Below, piece after piece: positions 36,767-47,346 of a stretch of DNA of 64,000 nucleotides (positions within the stretch are counted from its first letter, which is position 1; the number at the start of each line of letters is the position of its first letter). The notes beneath the pieces are model-generated. The model was not told where the DNA came from. It worked only from the letters and a program-made list of their open reading frames with translations, and did not search any database. A program made the translations under genes and the position numbers. Origin of the DNA: Cryptomeria japonica (taxonomy: Eukaryota > Streptophyta > Pinopsida > Cupressales > Cupressaceae); contig NC_081405.1 in the NCBI RefSeq assembly GCF_030272615.1, positions 471,746,008-471,810,007 of the forward strand, written 5' to 3'.

Positions 36767-36990
36767 TGCATCATGATAGAGTTCATTTGCATTCATTATA
36801 GAGTTCATTATAGAGTTCATTTGTATTCATTATAGAGTTCATTATAGAGTTCATTTACATTCATTATCGCATTCATTATAGAGTTCATTTGCATTCATTA
36901 TAGAGTTCATTTACATTCATTATCGCATTCATTATAGAGTTCATTAGCATTCATTATAGAGTCATTTGCATTCATTTGCATTCATTTACA
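36767..36990 (+). repeat. Simple repeat of ATTCATTATAGAGTTC in E3
   Basis: Alternating CATTATAGAGTTCATT and TGCATTCATT units, about a dozen in all. It lies just beyond the 3' end of the antisense gene. Confidence 0.8.
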
Positions 36991-37185
36991 TCATCACTAC
37001 ATACATGTACTACCATTGCATTTAGAATCATATAGAATTAAAATAGATATGCATCAGAAAACTCATAACATCGTATAAAACATACATATATCATTACCAA
37101 AACCCGCATGCCATATATATATATAACTCAAAAATAATAATGTGTGTGAATACAATAAATAAGCTCGAAGGCTTAGATAACATGA

Positions 37186-39487
37186 TCAACCAACACTGCC
37201 TCTGTTAGCAGGTGGATCCTGTCCACTAGATCCTACCCCAGGATGTCGAGGTGGTCCCATAACACCACCACTGCTAGTTCATCGCAAAGTAGATCTACTC
37301 GATCTCCTCCCCATATATGCACTAAAGCTAGGCTCTCTCTGACCCTTAGGGATGACTCTCTCATATGCCTGTTGATAATAAATAGACTCCTGCACAGCAC
37401 TGAAATACCTATCTGTCTGGTCGTGTGCATCTGTACCTACTCTAAAAAGCTAATCGAAGGCATCCATAGTAATCTAACATCTCCGCATTGCCTCATCTCT
37501 CTCCCTCTGGAGACGATCTCTCTCAATATCTCGTCTAGTGACATCATCCTCCAAACTCTGAACTCGAGCTCTGAGAGTCTCCAGCTCATCATCAACCTAT
37601 CCTCTCCCATCCTCAGCACTAGGCACATCCTCTAGCTCCGGCATATCCTCATCATCATCTTCATCCTTGTTGCTCGATGAATCAGAAGAATCATCGCCGT
37701 CCTCACTGCTAATAGACTCGGTGTCCCCACCAATGTCTACATCCTCATCTCCACCATCTCCTCCCTCAGCTCCACCCTCTCCTCCTCCTCTGGCTCTCTC
37801 CCCTGCGTCTATCCTCAACTGTTGTCTAGGATGGCAAATCTGCTGTGTTGTAATAGGAACAACAGGATCAGTCAAAGGCACTGGCCCGTGCCTAGAAAAC
37901 TACACATCATACTTCGTTGTTGTCCCAGGATCTGCTCCACCTCTACCCCAACCCTAGAGTAATGACTGTAGAGAATCAAACTCAGTAGAAGCAACATGTG
38001 GTTGTATGCACTCACCCCAATCAGATACCTCTTGCGATACATGAGCAAAATAGGCAGTAACCATAGGTGTCACATGTACCTCACCAAACTGTCTAAGAAC
38101 TGGCCCTAGAAGATACATATCGATAATCCGCTGGGTCTCAAAGGTCCTCCCAATAAGATATCTCTATTGTTGGTAGAAATACAAATGCACTACATCATCA
38201 GGCCAATTGGGGCAATCTAAGTAAGGTCTCCAAATAAAATGCTGCAATATGTCAAACTGATGTCTCTAGTACAAGGTGTTCCCCGAACCCCTGTGTCTGA
38301 TACCTGTTGTATACCTGAAGGCATAAGGCTCACCAAGCTGCAAGTCTACATGAATGACAGACCTAGAAATAGAAATGTGCTCACATGCCCATGTCTGAAG
38401 CAAAGTAACACCAAAACTGATAGAACGGTATCCCAGATAGACTATACCATGCATCTGATAGTATAACATGGCTAGAAGACAAGGACCCCACGCATATAGT
38501 CGACAATGCACAATCATATCATGGAGCACTTTGCCCCATCCAACTGGAAACCCATGACCTCATCTGTTAGGTATCAGTAAACCACCGACAACACTGCATA
38601 ATACAATAAGCAGGTCATCATAGTCTAATCGGGCCTAAGGGATGTCATAACGGCCACTGATCTACAAATCTTGAATCTCACACTCAAAAAGTGCACATAG
38701 TCCAGCAATGCCATCATCATGGTCATATATAACTCTCTCACCATGAATGGGAATACGCAGTATACGCCATACATCCTCTTGCGTAATGGATGCCTCACCA
38801 GTCGGAAGATGAAAAGAACAGGTCTCGAAATGCCACCGCTCTATCAAAGCTGTAATCATGGCCCTGTTGGCCATAACCTCTGGCAAATGTAAAACATGGT
38901 ATAGACCAAGCTGTCGGATATGCTCAATCTCCTCATCCGGTAAGTCAGCTCGAAGATCAAGTCCACTAGGTTTGCTTTGTCGGCAGTATAACACTCCAAT
39001 GTTCTCCTGCAATGAGAAAATGATCAAAATATCAGATATCGGATCCCTAAAAACTTAAAAAATTTCAAACGCATGACAAAAAATTACATATACAACGAAT
39101 GCATGATAGTTATGACTTATGCGGTACAAATAAGACTCTTGTGTAATGATTAAAGCTAATACATAATGAAATGGGCGCATGTGTAACGATTAACACTTAT
39201 GCGTAATGATATACATGAATGCGGCATGTTAACACTAATGCGTAACACTTAGGGCGCATGCGTAGCATTTACAGCATTTGCGGTACACTTAACACTAATG
39301 CGTGAAATTCGACAAGCGATTGCGTAACAGATAGCAAAAATTGATCATGGAAATTTTTTGAAAAACAAACATAAAACAGGCATATATCGGGAAAAATTTG
39401 AAAAAATACCATGCCGCCAGTCCCAGGAGGTCTCTGATATGAACGTACTTAGTCAAATAGGTGCAATCAAGCTCTATAACCAGCCAT
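37186..39487 (-). pseudogene. Antisense plant mobile domain (PMD) gene inside E3, two exons
   Basis: Opposite to E3. Exon 1 39487-39410 (26 codons, starts MAGYRA), intron 39409-39007 (GTATTT...TTGCAG), exon 2 39006-37186 (606 codons). The frame has no indel but 13 premature stops, nearly all TAG or TGA. PMD signatures: LGLYHVLHLPEVMANRAMIT, ALIERWHFETCSFHLPTGEA, SITQEDVWRILRIPIHGE; YAWGPCLLAMLYYQM; VTLLQTWACEHI; IIDMYLLGPVLRQFG. After the PMD come a Gly/Glu/Asp acidic tract (37650-37850), a coiled coil (LETLRARVQSLEDDV, about 37500-37590) and a Gly/Pro tail. PMD proteins are plant-specific, some act in silencing, and PMD genes are known in transposable elements. Function inside E3 is unknown. 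The splice sites are inferred; the domain call is firm. Confidence 0.85.
39007..39409 (-). other. Predicted intron of the antisense PMD gene with 20-bp motif array
   Basis: Donor G|GTATTTTTTC and acceptor TTTTCTCATTGCAG|G keep the frame in phase 0. Inside, 39119-39325 (minus strand), an ACGCATT/CCGCAA/ACGCAAT motif recurs about every 20 bp: plus-strand ATGCG or variants at 39119, 39140, 39159, 39179, 39199, 39219, 39238, 39258, 39278, 39298 and 39320. Confidence 0.65.
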
Positions 39488-39846
39488 GATGATCAAATAC
39501 TCAGAAAAAAACACACAAATTGCAGAGAAAAACAAGTAATTACCAAAGTGCAAATGAGCAAATGAAAACCTAAAAATCTCTATTTATAGCTCAAAATTAG
39601 GGGTTTTTGACACCTCGATGCCTGTGGTCCCCGCCAGCTTCAATCACCTCGTAGCCTACTCAAACAATTTTGAAATCACACGAAATTTTACATGCTTGCT
39701 CATTTGACTGATATCGAAAACGTGGTCTCAATTTTGGAATTTTCCGACCACCTTTTCCGAGGGGGCATATTTACACTATACAACAGTACCAAGGCATATT
39801 GGGGAAATTTTTTTTGTTTTCTTTGAAACAATATCGTTCTGACTTT
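39488..39846 (+). other. E3 sequence before the polypurine tract
   Basis: No frame of note. CCGAGGGGGCATATTTAC at about 39756 is a second purine-rich site, and E5 has GAGGGGGCATA in the same relative place. This area would hold the antisense gene's promoter; on the minus strand a TATAAATAGAG near 39590 is a candidate TATA box about 100 bp upstream of the ATG. Confidence 0.55.
39582..39589 (-). promoter_or_regulatory. Candidate TATA box for the antisense PMD gene
   Basis: Minus strand reads GAGCTATAAATAGAGAT, a near-consensus plant TATA box roughly 95 bp before the predicted ATG at 39487, outside the LTR. It suggests the antisense gene has its own promoter rather than using the LTR. Confidence 0.6.
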
Positions 39847-39864
39847 GTCTCAAAGAGGGGCAAA
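39847..39864 (+). other. E3 polypurine tract
   Basis: GTCTCAAAGAGGGGCAAA directly before the 3' LTR. E5 has the identical 18 bases at its 3' LTR, which ties the two elements together. Confidence 0.9.
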
Positions 39865-41045
39865 TGTAGACACCTAAAAATGTCTCATTGATCATGTACT
39901 AATTATTCCTCTAATTGATTAAATAATCTTTATTATTTAATTAATCTATTTCTTCTAATTTCATATTTCCTCATCATCTTACTAATTATTATATTTCCTA
40001 TTCTATCATCATTTAATCATTTTTATGATTAATTCCCCAATTTAAATAATCTTTATTATTTAAATAAGTTACTAATTATTCAATTTCTATCTCTAAGCAT
40101 CTAATCATTCAACCCTCTTCTAAATATTAATTAAATAATTATTATTTAATTAATTATGATTAATTCCCCAATTTAAATAATCTTTATTATTTAATTAAAT
40201 TCTATTTCTAAATAATTAAATAGTTTCTTTAAATTATTTAATTAACTAATTAATTCTTCAATTCCAAATCCCCAAATTCTAATTTCATTTAATTTCAATT
40301 TCTTCCAAATTCAATTACATGTTCAATATTTCAAAAACCAAATTGAAAATCAAAGTCAAGTTCTAACTATATTCAAATACCAAATTGAATTAATAAATTC
40401 AATTATTTGAATAAATCTCACACAAAGATTAAATTAATAATCTAAATCTAAATGCAAGCATATGCTAAATTAATTAATTCAATCAATCAATTAATTAAAT
40501 CATTTATCTCTTCAACTTCTATTTCCATCTTTCAGTTAGCTTTTTCTAAATTAAGCTCTCTGTGTCATCTTCTTTATTTCCACCAATCATTCTTGTTCTT
40601 CCTTCAGTCAGCTTTTTCTCAATCAGTTGACTTAATTAATCTATTCAATCTATCGAGTTTCACTCCTACAATCAGCAGTTCAACTATCAATTTTCATTTG
40701 AGCTCACCTGAGTTCACACCTCTTGATCAATCTCATCCAATTTTCTATAAATTGAGCATCCAATCTGCATTTTCAACAATCACGAACTTTGAATCTTTGT
40801 GTCACTTGCAAGTTGCCAGCGCAATATCTGAGAGCCATCATACCACGGAGAGGAGAAGAGCAATGGAAGTTCTACGCAGTCACGGAATAGGGAGTTTTTA
40901 TTGATATTCATTTATAATTCCTATTTTGCTTGGTTATATCATTTCATCGTTAGTTTGTTAAATTCTTTGATTAGAAGGGATTCGTGATTTCCCTTGTTTC
41001 TAATTGATTACTTTGTTAATAGAAGATGAATTTTGCATTCCCACA
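39865..41045 (+). repeat. E3 3' LTR (1181 bp)
   Basis: Aligns with 22635-23836 end to end, about 98 percent identical by eye. It lacks a 21-bp piece after CACACCTCTTGAT. Many of the differences are C/T or A/G. Confidence 0.95.
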
Positions 41046-41050
41046 CTCAT
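41046..41050. repeat. E3 target site duplication, right copy
   Basis: CTCAT immediately after the 3' LTR, identical to 22630-22634. E4 protease-tail coding sequence resumes here. Confidence 0.95.
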
Positions 41051-41600
41051 ATTTCCACTTTTGATAAGAGAGTAAAAGGGCATCCCTTTGAGGCTTAAGA
41101 TGCTCAAATTGTTTAGGCCAAAAGTAATCAAGGGTGACATTTCCACACCTCATTATGGGTTGGTACATGCTATGATTAATAGTTATGATAGTGCCATTAT
41201 GAGGGAATTTTAGACATTTATGAATAGTAGAAGGGATCACTTTCATAGAAGAGAGACAAGGATGCCCACACTTCACATGAAATTGATCAGATGTAGGATT
41301 GATAGCAAAAGTCACATCTAAGAACTTAGTACCAACATCATCAAAAAGAGTAATATAACCAATAGTAGGGAAAGAGAAACCATCATACCTCTTAACCATT
41401 GTATTAGATTTATCATATGTTACTTGATGCAATTGTAATGTATAAAGATATTCTTTAGTGATCACATTAACCATACACACTAGATCAATGAGCACTCCTT
41501 GTGAGAGTTTGTCTTTCATCTTCGCAATGATATATAATGGGCCATCAGGTGCATCAATAGTATCAATAGGATCAAAGTTATTTAATAGGTTTGTATGAGG
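41051..41600 (-). pseudogene. E4 aspartic protease-like domain
   Basis: Minus frame shared with gag. SQGVLIDLVCMVNVITKEYL at about 41440-41490 occupies the place of LIDGGSSVNVI, so Asp is kept but the glycines are lost. Then GFSFPTIGYITLFDDVGTKF, CGHPCLSSMKVIPSTIHKCL (place of LLGRPWIH...PSTLHQ) and KFPHNGTIITI. The frame ends SYQKWKYE at the E3 target site. Confidence 0.75.
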
Positions 41601-42735
41601 TGTAGGTTTGTCAACAAGATTCATAACATTCCTAGACTCAACACCAAGTTCATCGGGAGAATATGCAATAGGCTCAAACTCAACCACATTAGTAGAATGG
41701 GAAGGCAAATGATTAGCAAATATTTGGAGGTTTTGATTAGGAGGATCTATGAATTTGTTTTCATTGTAATTCACATTGGCTATGGATATGGTATTATTAT
41801 CGATGAAGTCTTGAATCTTACTCCTTAAGGTATAACACTTCTTAGTATCATGACTGGGTTGATGGTGATATTGGCAAAAGACTTTGGGATCATGATAAGA
41901 TGGTAAAGGTTTGGAGGTATCAATTGGTTTGATGCGAGGAAGTTTCAACACATTATTATCTATCAATCTCGACACTATGCTATGCAAAGACTTAGAAAGA
42001 GGAGTAAATCCTTTTCTTATGTATTTGGATAAAGGGGCCACACCTGATGTCATGGCTGCCACTTGAGTATTGATGTTGTTGTTTATCTTGATGTATCCCT
42101 TGTTCATTTAAACTTCTCAAAAGATTGTTGAGCACTCTCATTCTTATCAACTGAAACCATTGAGGGAGATGATTCAAATTGAATCACTTGAAGCTAGTAA
42201 TTACGAAGCATTGCGCACAACTACACAAAGGAAGTAAACTGGGAAAATAGAAGCTTATCCCTAATGTCTTTTTGTAAATTAGCAAATAAAAATTCTTTGA
42301 ACATCTTGATCAGGAATACGATAAGCAATTTGAGAATTCAAATGTTTATATATACCAATAAAATCAGTCACTTTTTCTTTAACACCTTGCTTACAATGAA
42401 TCAAATTAGTCAAGGTAATCTTAGGACCAATATTATTGTGAAATTTTTTGATGAAAGCATTATCTAATTGTTGAACGGATGTAATTGAACAAGTAAATGA
42501 CAATACTATTGCAAAGCTTTATCCATAAAAGTTTAAGTAAAAAATTTAGCCATGTCTTTGATCATGAGCAAAGTCACTACACAAAGTTTGAAATGTTTTC
42601 ACATGATTCAAGGGATCACTTTTTCCATTGTAAAGCTCCAATTGTGGGACTTCCATATGTTTAAGAGGCATAGCACAAACAATATCATCAGATAATAGGC
42701 TCTCTACATAAAATGTGGGTACATTAAACATGGAT
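41600..42735 (-). pseudogene. E4 gag, 3' part
   Basis: Capsid core: SDDIVCAMPLKHMEVPQLEL and YNGKSDPLNHVKTFQ at about 42580-42710, then LDNAFIKKFHNNIG and KQGVKEKVTDFIGIYKHLNS (42279-42503). Zinc-knuckle-like CHHC at about 41802-41888 (VFCQYHHQPSHDTKKCYTLR). Frames change near 42540 and 42250. It adjoins truncated E2 at about 42735. Confidence 0.8.
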
Positions 42736-43200
42736 ACCCATTCTGGATGTGCTACTGGTCTGATAAATCCTACGCTAGCAATTTCTTCAATTCTGCTTTG
42801 ACCAATATAGCTATATGAGGATGCATCTTTCTTAGCTTTTTCTTTATTGGTTTTACTTTGGGAGAAATATTTAAGTGATTCATAATGAGATTCGGATCCA
42901 AGAACAACATATCTGTGTATGACCATGCGAAATTGATTTGTCTTTCTTAGAAGAATGCCATATAGTCATGTTTCTCTTGTTCTGATAATGATGTCGCTCA
43001 ATGAAGAATATTTAGTTGATCTAGTGTTCCAATGTTGACTGATTCAGTTGGATCGATCGATATTGAAGATATTTCCTGGAAATACTCAAGTAAGGTGTCA
43101 AATCTCCCATCCAATGGCACCTCAAGGAGGTTTTTGCCATCAAATACGTCCTTTCTTTTTACTTTTTCTTGATCTAATGTTGCCATTAACTGGTTTTCAA
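42736..43200 (-). pseudogene. E2 pol: start of reverse transcriptase
   Basis: MATLDQEKVKRKDVFDGKNL (from 43186) parallels E1's LATLDQEIVKRKD. Toward 42740 follow fragments equivalent to INFAWSYTDMLFLDPNLI, KLRKMHPHIAILVKAELKK and VGFIRPVAHPEWVS. The active site is missing because the element is cut here. Frameshifts are present. Confidence 0.82.
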
Positions 43201-44110
43201 CATTTTCAGAGATTTGGTACCCCCTTGAGTAGAAGATGCGTTACCGAATTCACTGGTGGAAGTTGTTGTAGGTTCGACTACGTTGAGGTATTTAAGGCAA
43301 TGACATGATCATCAGGGAAGGTTTCTATCTCAATGGGTCCTTCATTGTCCCAGTCAATAAGCTCATGATACACTAATGGGAAGAGATCGTCAGATTGTTG
43401 CGTGTCAAGAGCGTTAAGTGTCATGATAGAGATATCTAAGTCTTCAATGACTATTTCTAAGTCTAAGAAATTATTTTCCTTAGAATGACCCTCAACAAGT
43501 AATCCTAATCGTCATCACTGGAGTCAACATCGATATATTATAGTTCCCATTCGAGTGTTCTATACTCTGACATTTGCCCTACATATGAGTGGACTATATC
43601 GACATCTACATCTTTTGTATAACATGACTCTTCAGAGGAATGTTCAGACTGATCAGAGTCCCCTTCCCACTCATTGGAATTTGTTTCACTAGAAGCTTGT
43701 AATCTAAAGATTTGCTCATAAAGGTTATGAGTAGCTTCTTCTCGCTTTTTAGCAAGTTTCTTAGCTTCTTCCTACTACCTGTGAGTCGCTTCCTCTTATT
43801 GTTTGCGAATAGCTTCCTATTGTTGTTTATGTGCAACTTCTTATTCTCTTTGAATGGATCATTCTTCTTTTTGTCGTTAATAGTCTTGCTCTTGTTGACT
43901 GTGAGATGACGTTTCTTATTGTGAATCTATAGTATTTTGCCCATAACCTAATCCAGATTTATCCTTAGGAAGTTGTGAAGGAGGTTGTATTGGTTCTGAA
44001 ATACCTTCTTTCCTTTTTCCCACAGGACCACTGCCACTATATCCCATCTTTCTCATGATATCATATCCTTTTCCATATTTCTATACTAGGATACTGACAT
44101 TATTGACTTC
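43200..44110 (-). pseudogene. E2 G-patch and linker
   Basis: At about 43975-44090 a G-patch-like motif: GYDIMRKMGYSGSGPVGKRK, EGISEPIQPP, SGLGYGQ. The rest is a Gln/Glu-rich linker with short repeated segments (43700-43910) such as EEATHRQ-like units, decayed by stops. Confidence 0.7.
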
Positions 44111-45060
44111 TAGTTGGGATTCTAGCTCATCCCTGTATAACCATTGCAAAACATCCTTGTCATCAATCTCTTCAGCTAAGCTACCAACTTTGACAAATGA
44201 TCCATCTTGGATTTTACTTGGATATGAGACAGGTTGTTGTTTTAGACCTGATGGCTTTCCAAATGATCTTGGAGAGACTGGTAGGTCTGGTAGTGTATAT
44301 TCCCCTGGACCTTTTTCTTTCAATTGCATCTTTTTCTCAAAGCTCAATAATATTGAAGCAAACGCTTTTTCCTTAGGTGGTGTATTAGCAGAGGATGCTT
44401 CAATACTATGCGGAATAATGATCACTTGAACTGACTTCGGGTTACTGCAATATTGAAATGGGTTTGAATCTATTGGAATGGTGATCTCTTGTCCATCATA
44501 TAGAAACTTAAGGCACTGATGGTAAGTGGAAGGGATAGCTTGCATGTCATGGATCCATGGTCTACCTAGAAGTATGTTATAAGACAAATTAATGTCTAGC
44601 ACTTGACACACTGCATCCTTTTGCACAGGCCCAACTCTGATTGGCAACACTACAACCCCTTTGGAGGAACGCTCTTCATCATCACAGGCTTTTATTGTTA
44701 TCTTTTTACGAGGATCAATTGCATCTTCAGAATAGCCTAATGCACGGACAACACTCAATGAACAAATATTTAGGCCAGCTACTCCATCTATTAGGAGACG
44801 TTTTATGTGGGTTTTGTGAATTAATAGTTTGATATGCAAAGGAGCATTATGCAGATGTTGTAGGGACATGTCATCATCTTTTGTAAAGGATAAGAAATGA
44901 GGTTCTATAAGATGTCCCATCATTGTTTGAAATTGATCAATACCCAAGTCTTTAGGGATCGTGGTATCTACTAGAACCTTTTCTACGATCTCTTTATGCA
45001 TGGGTGATATTTTTAGAAGTTCCAAGATTGAGATTTGTGTAGGGGTATTCTTTAATTAAT
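44110..45060 (-). pseudogene. E2 aspartic protease
   Basis: Frame 44081-45025. LLIDGVAGLNICSLSVVRAL at about 44750-44810 is the active-site loop, with DGV instead of DGG. Distal: VLPIRVGPVQKDAVCQVLDI, NLSYNILLGRPWIHDMQAIP and STYHQCLKFLYDGQEI. Frame open throughout, 314 residues, the best preserved protein part of E2. Confidence 0.88.
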
Positions 45061-46988
45061 CCACTATGTTTTATTGCCTAGAAGTAGAGGGTGTGTTGGT
45101 TGTGGGTCCCGGTAAAGTGACCTTAGCTTTACTACGTGTAATAGCGTGTGCAGGTTCTGGTTGGGATCTTTCTTTGACTACAATGAAGTTGACCACATTA
45201 TCATAAGTATGGGCACAATTCACTTTCTCCTTGCCTTTTCTATCTCTAGTTGTTGATGTCTCGCTCTTCTTCAGTAGCAGAGTTTTAAATGTTGTGTGTG
45301 ATTCATTTGTTGTGTGCCCATCTATTGTTATTACCTTGTTATCTATCAAATCTTGAATGAGATGCTTTAATTGTTGATGATCATTACTATGATATCCTTT
45401 GCTTTGATGATATTTGCATAAATGATTGTCATTCCACCAAGCAGGTTTCACCTTTGGTTCAAAATCCCTCACTTCTAGTAATGTAATTAATTTGTTTGCA
45501 AGAAGTATTTTTAATGCCAATTCAAGTGGTTCACCAATAGGTGTAAATTCCTTGCAAAATTTGGTGAAGGGTAACCTTGGTTTATTATTATCTTGATTGG
45601 TTGTCGAGGTATGACTTGAAAAGTTGAATATGGGCTGCTTGGGTTTCACAATGTTAGCATCCACTATCCCATCATTCACAATGTTTCATTTCTATTCCAA
45701 AATTTAATTTTATCGGCATTATTGTGATCGTTGTTGAAAGAATTACTCCCTTCTCTATGAAGCTTTAATACCCCTTTCTTGACCAAGGCTTCTTTGATTT
45801 TGATTCCATTCTCAACCATTTTATTAAAGCTTTGAGGACATTGTATCTTAAGTGCACAACTCATTTTTTTGTTCAAGTCATCGATAAAAAAATCATCTTT
45901 TCACTGTCAGGAATAGGACGAGAATATCATACAAACAAACTTCTCCACCTTTGTAAGAATGTCATAAAAGGTTCCCCATTATTTTGCTTTGTGTTACATA
46001 GGTCAAGCATAATAATCTCATGTTGAATGTTATATGAATATTGGGAAACAAATATTTTGACCAATTCCGAAAATGTTCTTATACCAGGTGGTAACTTGGA
46101 AAACCACTCCATTGCTTGGCCACTTAAACTCTTGGGGAATAATCTCATCAAATAGGTGTCCTCATGTGCGAATTCCATACCCATTGTGCAAAATTCCCTA
46201 ACGTGATCTCGAGGGTCAGTCTTACCATTGTATTTGTCATACTTAGGGATTTCACAATTAGGAGGAAATGGTATCATATTTAGATTTATGTCAAATGGAT
46301 AAGCACATATCTCTTGCAACAAATATCTTATTGTGGTTCCCCGTTGCAAGTCTTACACTTGTGTTTGGAGTGCTTGAAATTGTTGTGTAAGAGCTAAAAG
46401 GGGATTATCAACATTATTCCTTCCTTCACCATCTTGGTTATTTTGAATTCTTTCATTGCAACAGTTATTCTAAATCTGTTCATTATGAGTCTCATTTTGA
46501 GTTTGTTGATTGCGAGTATCACTTTGAGTTCGTTCATTATGAGTATCACTTCAAATTCGTTCATTGCAATTATCACTCTCAATTCATTCATTGTGAGTAT
46601 CACTTTGAGTTTGTTTATTATGAGTGTCACTTTGAGTTCATTCATTATGAGTGTCACTTTGAGTTCATTCATTACGAGTGTCACTTGTCTCTCCACTTCA
46701 TTTTATATTAGTGATATAAAAATTACTTGGTAGCTTGGCCCCTTGATGTGCTAACATGAGAAAATATCTTTCCTTATCCGCTTCAATGATTCTTTCCAAG
46801 AATCTTTCAAATTTTGGATCTTGTTGTGCTCCTCTAATTATTTCTTTTGTTATTTCATAATCGCCATCATTGTTGTGAGTATTGGTTGATCCAAATTGAT
46901 GATAGAAAGGATTCTCTTCATCCATTGTAAATGTTTGCACTTGTTTCTGTTGTTTAAGTCTCCTCTGATTTCTGTTCAAAACTGGCAT
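45060..46988 (-). pseudogene. E2 gag
   Basis: Start MPVLNRNQRRLKQQKQVQTF at 46988, then EIIRGAQQDPKFERFLERII and LMLAHQGAKLPSNF. A 9-residue tandem repeat region follows (46440-46690). Capsid core 45927-46349: YPFDINLNMIPFPPNCEIPK, YNGKTDPRDHVREFCTMGME, LMRLFPKSLSGQAMEWFSKL. Zinc-knuckle relic at about 45344-45457 (LCKYHQSKGYHSNDHQQLK), last Cys replaced by His. Stops and shifts between parts. Confidence 0.85.
46440..46690 (-). repeat. 27-bp tandem repeat in E2 gag encoding NERTQSDTH
   Basis: About nine 27-bp units. In the gag frame each reads NERTQSDTH or a variant (NKQTQSDTH, NQQTQNETH). Several Arg codons CGA have become TGA. The multiple of three preserves the frame. Confidence 0.8.
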
Positions 46989-47210
46989 ACAAGTGATCTT
47001 ATCGATTCAAAAAGTTTTACTCTTCCAAAAATGTTGTTCAATAAGTGATCAATTCTTGAGGTAAATAAGAAAAGTTAATTCGACCACCTTGATTTAAACT
47101 TTGTGATAATGCAAATCTTTGTTGCATAGCACATGTTCTCAAAGTTCTTCGTCAAATTCGTTTCCTCTACCATGCAAATAATTTTGATAACGATGTAAAT
47201 ACATGTGATA

Positions 47211-47346
47211 TTTCAATAAGATTTTGTGATTTATGTAGATAAATTTTCTCTTTTTCAAGATTGCCTTGCGACTAAGATTTTCAATAAGATTTTGTGATTT
47301 ATGTAGATAAATTTTCTCTTTTTCAAGATTGCCTTGCGACTAAGTT
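47211..47346 (-). repeat. Perfect 68-bp tandem duplication in E2 leader
   Basis: Two adjacent copies beginning TTTCAATAAGATTTTGTGAT with no difference seen between them over at least 66 bases. Confidence 0.9.

Larger units (their letters stand above)
34454..37185 (+). other. E3 3' region between integrase and antisense gene
   Basis: No coding frame of note in either direction. Contains an A-rich degenerate repeat (35555-35880) and a simple repeat (36767-36990). Confidence 0.6.
22635..41045 (+). mobile_element. E3: complete 18.4-kb Tat/Ogre-like Ty3/gypsy element with antisense PMD gene
   Basis: Complete from LTR to LTR and flanked by CTCAT on both sides. Plus-strand order: 5' LTR, primer site, 2.85-kb leader, gag, protease, G-patch, linker, RT, RNase H, second RNase H, integrase, a 5.4-kb 3' region, polypurine tract, 3' LTR. 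The 3' region carries an opposite-strand plant mobile domain gene. By eye the LTRs differ at roughly 22 of 1181 aligned bases plus one 21-bp deletion, making it the youngest datable insertion here. Sense ORFs carry several TAG/TGA stops and at least two frameshifts, so the copy is not autonomous now. Confidence 0.95.

Noticed and set aside
37243..37957. Plus-strand frames rich in Ser/Pro
   Set aside because: They are the reverse of the acidic and coiled-coil part of the antisense PMD gene, whose frame is supported over 1.9 kb.
40452..40904. 150-residue plus-strand frame in the E3 3' LTR, partly repeated at 23222-23500
   Set aside because: LTR sequence with TATA box; the frame is broken in the 5' copy and the sequence is low-complexity Ser/Phe.
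42546..42926. Open frame apparently fusing RT to gag
   Set aside because: It spans the accidental junction between truncated E2 and E4, and part of it is not in the true RT frame.
46394..46733. Open frames of about 100 residues on both strands over the 27-bp repeat (VTLIMNELK... and ...SFIMSITLS...)
   Set aside because: The true gag frame is the one reading NERTQSDTH, which joins the capsid frame; the others are by-products of the repeat period.
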